A DNA stretch of 64,000 nt. Source: an uncultured Selenomonadales bacterium (GTDB taxonomy: Bacteria > Bacillota > Negativicutes > Selenomonadales > Selenomonadaceae). A program made the position numbers and the translations under genes. Below the pieces are notes generated by a model, which saw only the letters and a program-made list of their open reading frames with translations, was not told where the DNA came from and did no database searches. Of this stretch, positions 60,287 to 64,000 are shown piece by piece. The DNA is taken from positions 1 through 64,000 of the forward strand of contig CALFJC010000130.1 in the NCBI GenBank assembly GCA_937877655.1, read 5' to 3'. Each line of letters begins with the position of its first letter. The stretch's first letter is position 1.

Positions 60287-62114
60287 AATCAGCTCCGCTG
60301 ATTTTATAATTCGTGCCGTTAATGTTAAAGGTTGTTGCTGAAAAATTTTTCAGCGTGAGTGCATTTGTCGTTGAATCGACGGCGAAATAAATTTCTTTCT
60401 TAGAGCTGTCATAAGTCGTTGAAAAATTCCCCGTGATTTGCAACATGTCAGCGTTTTCAAAGCCGAAAATGACATCTTGTCCGTCGCCGCTCTCGTAAAT
60501 GAAAACATCCGAGCCGGAATTGCCCCAAAGCATGTCATTTCCCTTGCCGCCAATGAGTGTGTCATTTCCAACGCCGCCGCGAAGGGTATCGTTGCCCGTG
60601 TTCCCGAAAATCGAATCATCGCCCGCACCGCCCAAAAGGGTATCGTTTCCCTTACCGCCCGTCATTGTGTTATCAAGCGCATTGCCCGAAATTTTTGCGG
60701 CTTTCGTCCTTGAGGCGGCTGTGACTGTTTTTATCGCCGAACCGACCGTTACAGGCGATTTTGTTAAATTTGTTACGGTTAAATTCGTCAAGACTCCGAC
60801 CATCGTTGAAAAACTTTTGCCCGCAGGATTAATCATGTTGAGATTTTTTCCTTTAGCCTTTTTAATCGTCAAAGTGCCCGCGTCCGTCGTTAAAATTACG
60901 TCCAAACCGTTCAAAGCAGTATCGGAAATGTTTGCGCCGAGAGAAATTTTTTCGGTAACCGCATAATCGGAAATGGTATCGTTGCCGCCGCTGTAGATGA
61001 AGAAATCTTTTCCGTTTCCGCCCGTCAAAGTGTCGTTACCTGCGCCGCCCCACAAAGAATCCTTGCCGTTATTGCCCGAAAGTTTATCATCGCCCGCGCC
61101 GCCGAAAACAGAATCGTTACCTGCCTCGCCCGTGATTGTATCGTCGGCTGAACCGCCGCTGATTGTATTCGCAAGCGTGTTGCCGGTGATTTTTGTTGCT
61201 TTTGTCCTTGATGAGGCGTCAACATTCTTAATCGCTGAGGCTATTGTAACAGAAGAATTTGTTGATTCATCTGTTATTAAAATCTTTGACTCGTCGATTG
61301 TGTTAAAAAATATTTCTACGGCTGATTTTGCCATCAAATAATCTCTATGTCCGACACCGGGAACTGTTGAAAGTTTCCAGTTGAATTCAAAACCCAATTC
61401 TTTAGCTTTATCAGCCATTTTTTGATAAAAATTTTTGCCACGTTCAAATCGATTCATTCCTTGCGCATCAGCTTCTGCAGTTACTCTTAAATTAGAATCT
61501 CTAACGGTATCTTCCTCGCCCAATAAAACAACAAGCGGCTTTGAAAAAATGATCTGATATTCTTTATTGCTTAGTGATACGCCAGACATACCGTAAGGAA
61601 AAGGTATCGTGCTGTCCGGCATGGTATACCATCCAGCATTTGCAGAAACAATTAAATCAAAATTTGTATCTCCATCAAAAATAACATATCTGTGCACAAA
61701 TTGTGCTCCGGCTGAATGTCCATAAAGTAAAGTATTGCTTTTATGTGAATCAAACTTAATTTTTACGTCGTCAACAATTCTATTTATCGCCGGAAACAGC
61801 CAGTCTTCCTTATCTTGAAGTTCTCCTTTGCCGTTAGTCGAGCTCATAATATTCCCAATGTTATAATATCTGCTGCCTGGATATTTTTCATTTGAAAACT
61901 CAGGACATATAATCAAGATATTTTTTTCATTTGCATAGTTCGTCCAGTCTTCCAAATAACGTTCAGCATCGCGATTGGTTCCGTGCATAACAAAAGCTAT
62001 TTCGTCTCCTGATTTCCATGTTGTCGGACGAAAATAGTAAATGTTTATTGGATCATCTGTAACACCTGTTTTTTCTTCAAATTGATATACACCTTTTCCA
62101 ATTAAATTATCCAT
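60273..62114 (-). CDS. Secreted alpha/beta-hydrolase with calcium-binding RTX repeats
   Basis: 613 residues. Residues 1-285 form an alpha/beta-hydrolase (FVMHGTNRDAERY, the nucleophile Ser in YGHSAGAQF, late His in VPGVGHRDYLM). Two RTX blocks follow (GGAGDDKLSGNNGKDSLWGG near 340 and GGAGDDSIFGNTGNDTLRGG near 505), separated by a repeated spacer whose starts read VTIASAIKNV and VTVGSAIKTV. There is no signal peptide, so a type I secretion system is expected but not in this window. The C-terminus is encoded by a heptamer array. Confidence 0.85.
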   Translation of the reverse strand: MDNLIGKGVYQFEEKTGVTDDPINIYYFRPTTWKSGDEIAFVMHGTNRDAERYLEDWTNYANEKNILIICPEFSNEKYPGSRYYNIGNIMSSTNGKGELQDKEDWLFPAINRIVDDVKIKFDSHKSNTLLYGHSAGAQFVHRYVIFDGDTNFDLIVSANAGWYTMPDSTIPFPYGMSGVSLSNKEYQIIFSKPLVVLLGEEDTVRDSNLRVTAEADAQGMNRFERGKNFYQKMADKAKELGFEFNWKLSTVPGVGHRDYLMAKSAVEIFFNTIDESKILITDESTNSSVTIASAIKNVDASSRTKATKITGNTLANTISGGSADDTITGEAGNDSVFGGAGDDKLSGNNGKDSLWGGAGNDTLTGGNGKDFFIYSGGNDTISDYAVTEKISLGANISDTALNGLDVILTTDAGTLTIKKAKGKNLNMINPAGKSFSTMVGVLTNLTVTNLTKSPVTVGSAIKTVTAASRTKAAKISGNALDNTMTGGKGNDTLLGGAGDDSIFGNTGNDTLRGGVGNDTLIGGKGNDMLWGNSGSDVFIYESGDGQDVIFGFENADMLQITGNFSTTYDSSKKEIYFAVDSTTNALTLKNFSATTFNINGTNYKISGADLIRN

Positions 62115-62267
62115 AAAGAACGCCTCCTTAACTAAAAAACTGTTTAAAAATCTCTCTGACCATGTAAAAACTAAATCTGCGCGGATTTTATCAAAAATTC
62201 TCTGTCTTGTAAACGAAAAACTCCTCTGAATCGTAAAGGAGGATTATTTTTTTTGATTTGAAAGGAG
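62115..62267. other. Intergenic stretch without recognised gene
   Basis: The start of the 670-base gap between the hydrolase and rplU. It carries the upstream region of the minus-strand hydrolase (AAGGAGGCG before ATG 62114). A small stem CTCCT...AGGAG near 62221-62243 is the only other structure noticed. No promoter was clear. Confidence 0.3.
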
Positions 62268-62530
62268 TAAGTCGGGCTTGAAAGAGATTTTGGAGATTGA
62301 AAAGGAGTTTGAAATGAATTTTGCCGCTGAAAATGACTTTGCAACCGATTTTAACTGTCGAGATTGATTTTGAAAGAGATTTTGACGGCTGAAAATGATT
62401 TTGACGCCTGCGCGGCGGCTTGAAAGAGATTTTTGCGGTCGAGATTGATTTTGAAAGAGATTTTGAAGTTTGAAAATGATTTTGGAGCTTGAAAATTGAT
62501 TTGAAGAGCGATTTTGAGGGGCAAAATAAA
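62268..62530. repeat. Degenerate low-complexity repeat region
   Basis: About nine loose units related to GATTTTGAAAGAGATTTTGA with GGCTGAAAATGATTTTGACG variants. All three plus-strand frames are broken by TGA; on the minus strand a 146-codon open frame exists only because the repeats lack stops there. Not considered coding. Confidence 0.65.
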
Positions 62531-62677
62531 AATTACCAAATATGGGAATTTTCATTTCGTAAGAATGGCGTTGTAATACGGCTTTTTCTGCACCTGCGAT
62601 TTTTAGGAGTGATTTGGAGCCGGGATTTACACTTTCCGTTATAACGGATTTTGTGAATACACGATAAGGCGGGCAAT

Positions 62678-62706
62678 TTGACACTGAAAAAATTTTGTGC
62701 TATTTT
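62678..62706 (+). promoter_or_regulatory. Promoter of the rplU operon
   Basis: TTGACA (62678-62683) and TATTTT (62701-62706) with a 17-base spacer. A small stem (CCGA...TCGG near 62743-62757) in the leader may be an L21-type leader structure; this is inferred from position. Confidence 0.65.
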
Positions 62707-62784
62707 ATTCGCGCCGCACGACGAGGCAACTAATCGGGCAACCGAGCCGAAGTCGGCGAGTTCATCCGTGTGGAGGTGTTAAGG

Positions 62785-63096
62785 TTGTACGCAATTATCA
62801 AAACCGGCGGCAAGCAATACAAAGTCGCCGAAGGCAACGAAATTATCATCGAGAAGCTTGACGCAGAAGAAGGTTCTTCCGTCACATTCGAGGAAGTTTT
62901 GGCGATTGGCGAGGGCGAAGAAATTAAATTCGGTCGTCCGCTTATCGAAGGCGCAAAAGTTACGGGCTCCGTCGTCAAAAACGGCAAAGGTCCCAAAATT
63001 CGCATCTTCAAATACAAACACAAAACCAATTATCGCCGTCGTCAAGGTCATCGCCAACCTTTTACAAAAGTAAAGATTGAAAAAATCGAGGGCTGA
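62785..63096 (+). CDS. rplU: Ribosomal protein bL21
   Basis: 103 residues with YAIIKTGGKQYKVAEGN at the N-terminus, GRPLIEGAKVTG in the middle and RRRQGHRQPFTKVKI at the C-terminus, all typical of L21. TTG start at 62785, nine bases after GGAGGTG. The gene order rplU-prp-rpmA is the standard Firmicute arrangement. Confidence 0.95.
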   Translation: MYAIIKTGGKQYKVAEGNEIIIEKLDAEEGSSVTFEEVLAIGEGEEIKFGRPLIEGAKVTGSVVKNGKGPKIRIFKYKHKTNYRRRQGHRQPFTKVKIEKIEG

Positions 63097-63099
63097 ACA

Positions 63100-63849
63100 A
63101 TGATTTCTGCGGAAATTTATACGCAGAGTGACGGCAAAATTGCGGCTTTCGTACTGCGCGGACATAATGACGGCGGCAAAGGCGGGCACGGTTACAATGT
63201 TCACTGCGCGGAAGTTTCGGCACTTTCTCAATCGGCGCATTTCGGCATCAGAAAATATCTGAATCGCGAAGTTGCCGCTGAAAATCACGAACACGGCGGC
63301 TTGGGCATAGAACTTAAAGAAGCTCCCGACGAATTGACTGAAGCTGTTTTTCAAACCATGATGATTGGTCTGCGCGAAATTGAAAAAATCTCTCCGCAAG
63401 CCGTCAAAATTGAAATGCGCGAGATGGATAAATCGGCGGAAGAAAATCTTCAGAGCAAAATCAAAAGTATGAAGCCGTCGCCCGTAAGGGATTTGCCGAA
63501 GTTGAATATTTCGGATGTCAAAATCCGCGCAGATATTTATCTTAATGACGAAAAAAAAATTGTCGGCTTTTCGATTGAGGAACGCAAAAATAAGGCTAAA
63601 GAATTCAAAATTTATCGCGCCGGCATTTGGATTTTGGTAAAATCCGCATTTTCTTGCGTCAAGGATTATTTGAAACACGATTTGAGATTCAAAAACGAGC
63701 CGCGCCGACTTGTGGTGAAGTTGAAAAGTTCTCCCGACGAAGTTACCGAAGCCGTTTTTCAAACCATGCTTATCGGGCTGTTGGAAATTGAAAAAAAAGT
63801 TCCGCAAGTCGTCAAGGTTGAAGAAAAAATCATCTCGGAGGTGAAATAA
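63100..63849 (+). CDS. prp: Ribosomal-processing protease Prp with a second, inactive-looking Prp domain
   Basis: 249 residues, about twice the normal Prp length. The first domain (1-105) has the catalytic pair His22 (LRGHNDGGKGGHGY) and Cys36 (NVHCAEVSALSQ). The second (about 130-249) repeats the same fold: VVKLKSSPDEVTEAVFQTML, then IGLLEIEKKVPQVVKVE, matches IELKEAPDELTEAVFQTMMI, then GLREIEKISPQAVKIE, but the positions of the His and Cys are replaced (Ile/Gly). Prp removes the N-terminal extension of L27. ATG 63100 lies four bases after the rplU stop. Confidence 0.88.
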   Translation: MISAEIYTQSDGKIAAFVLRGHNDGGKGGHGYNVHCAEVSALSQSAHFGIRKYLNREVAAENHEHGGLGIELKEAPDELTEAVFQTMMIGLREIEKISPQAVKIEMREMDKSAEENLQSKIKSMKPSPVRDLPKLNISDVKIRADIYLNDEKKIVGFSIEERKNKAKEFKIYRAGIWILVKSAFSCVKDYLKHDLRFKNEPRRLVVKLKSSPDEVTEAVFQTMLIGLLEIEKKVPQVVKVEEKIISEVK

Positions 63850-64000
63850 ATGGATTTCCAATTTGATTTACAACGCTTTGCACATAAAAAGGGCGTTAGC
63901 TCCACTCGCAACGGGCGCGACAGCGAATCAAAACGTTTGGGCGTCAAGGAACAGGCGGGTACAATCGTTACGGCGGGCAGTATTTTGGTTCGTCAACGCG
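63850..64000 (+). CDS. rpmA: Ribosomal protein bL27 (5' part, runs off the window)
   Basis: Starts MDFQFDLQRFAHKKGVSSTR. The extension MDFQFDLQRFA before HKKG resembles the Prp cleavage site (LQxFA) that is removed in Firmicutes. The continuing GRDSESKRLGVKEQAG is typical L27. ATG 63850 follows GGAGGTG directly after the prp stop. The 3' part lies beyond 64000. Confidence 0.95.
   Translation, partial: MDFQFDLQRFAHKKGVSSTRNGRDSESKRLGVKEQAGTIVTAGSILVRQR

Noticed and set aside
62244..62684. 146-codon minus-strand open frame
   Set aside because: It is built from low-complexity repeats (FQNQS and SAKF-like units), has no ribosome site, and the composition is that of a repeat tract rather than a protein.

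Overview
The window reads as chromosome of an anaerobic, diderm Firmicute, most likely a Negativicute (Selenomonadales). The Firmicute side shows in strong AGGAGG ribosome sites, frequent TTG/GTG starts, a LicR-type PTS regulator, and the rplU-prp-rpmA order with an N-terminally extended L27. The outer-membrane side shows in an autotransporter ending in Phe, four CsgG-fold proteins, an LPP20-like protein and a FlgT-N-like protein. Anaerobic life fits superoxide reductase, radical SAM enzymes and IspG. No rRNA, CRISPR array or insertion sequence was seen; one tRNA-Ala is present.

Layout. 1-4.6 kb: tandemly repeated tail of a DUF4268-like gene, a secreted protein, tRNA-Ala(CGC), a TtcA-like thiolase, an AIM24-family protein, and a membrane protein whose promoter and first codons are triplicated. 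4.6-12.1 kb: meso-diaminopimelate dehydrogenase, small envelope proteins, a eukaryote-type hexokinase, a HAD phosphatase and a split transketolase. 12.2-20.4 kb: a sugar operon (LicR-like regulator, PTS IIA, IIB, IIC with an in-frame stop, GatZ-like protein, PHP phosphatase, RpiB, phosphohexomutase). 20.4-26 kb: GyrA, a dispersed repeat, a glycosyltransferase and fused CobA-HemD. 26-37 kb: a frameshifted symporter, a TetR plus YbhGFSR-type efflux operon, AzlCD, a DUF815 ATPase, a phosphoesterase and a thioesterase.

37.2-48.6 kb is one long minus-strand block of exported proteins: autotransporter, LPP20-like, dockerin/SH3/amidase-like, ricin/SH3/amidase-like, SH3, four CsgG-fold proteins, two secreted proteins of unknown function and a FlgT-N-like protein, with a serine recombinase behind it. 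I infer an outer-membrane assembly or export module.

52-55.2 kb is the best candidate for an undescribed system: a RiPP-like operon with two tandem precursor peptides (the second frameshifted), an internal terminator, a radical SAM/SPASM enzyme, a second radical SAM enzyme and a methyltransferase. Its promoter has a (TA)8 tract between -35 and -10, and a leader hairpin can cover the ribosome site of the first peptide.

55.2-64 kb: ispG, bioY-bioB, superoxide reductase, a flavodoxin-like lipoprotein, a duplicated CMD protein, a calcium-repeat hydrolase, then rplU, an unusual tandem-duplicated prp, and the start of rpmA. Across the window, heptamer tandem arrays carrying stop codons sit at the 3' ends of four genes, and the octamer CTGCGCGG/CCGCGCAG is strikingly frequent.
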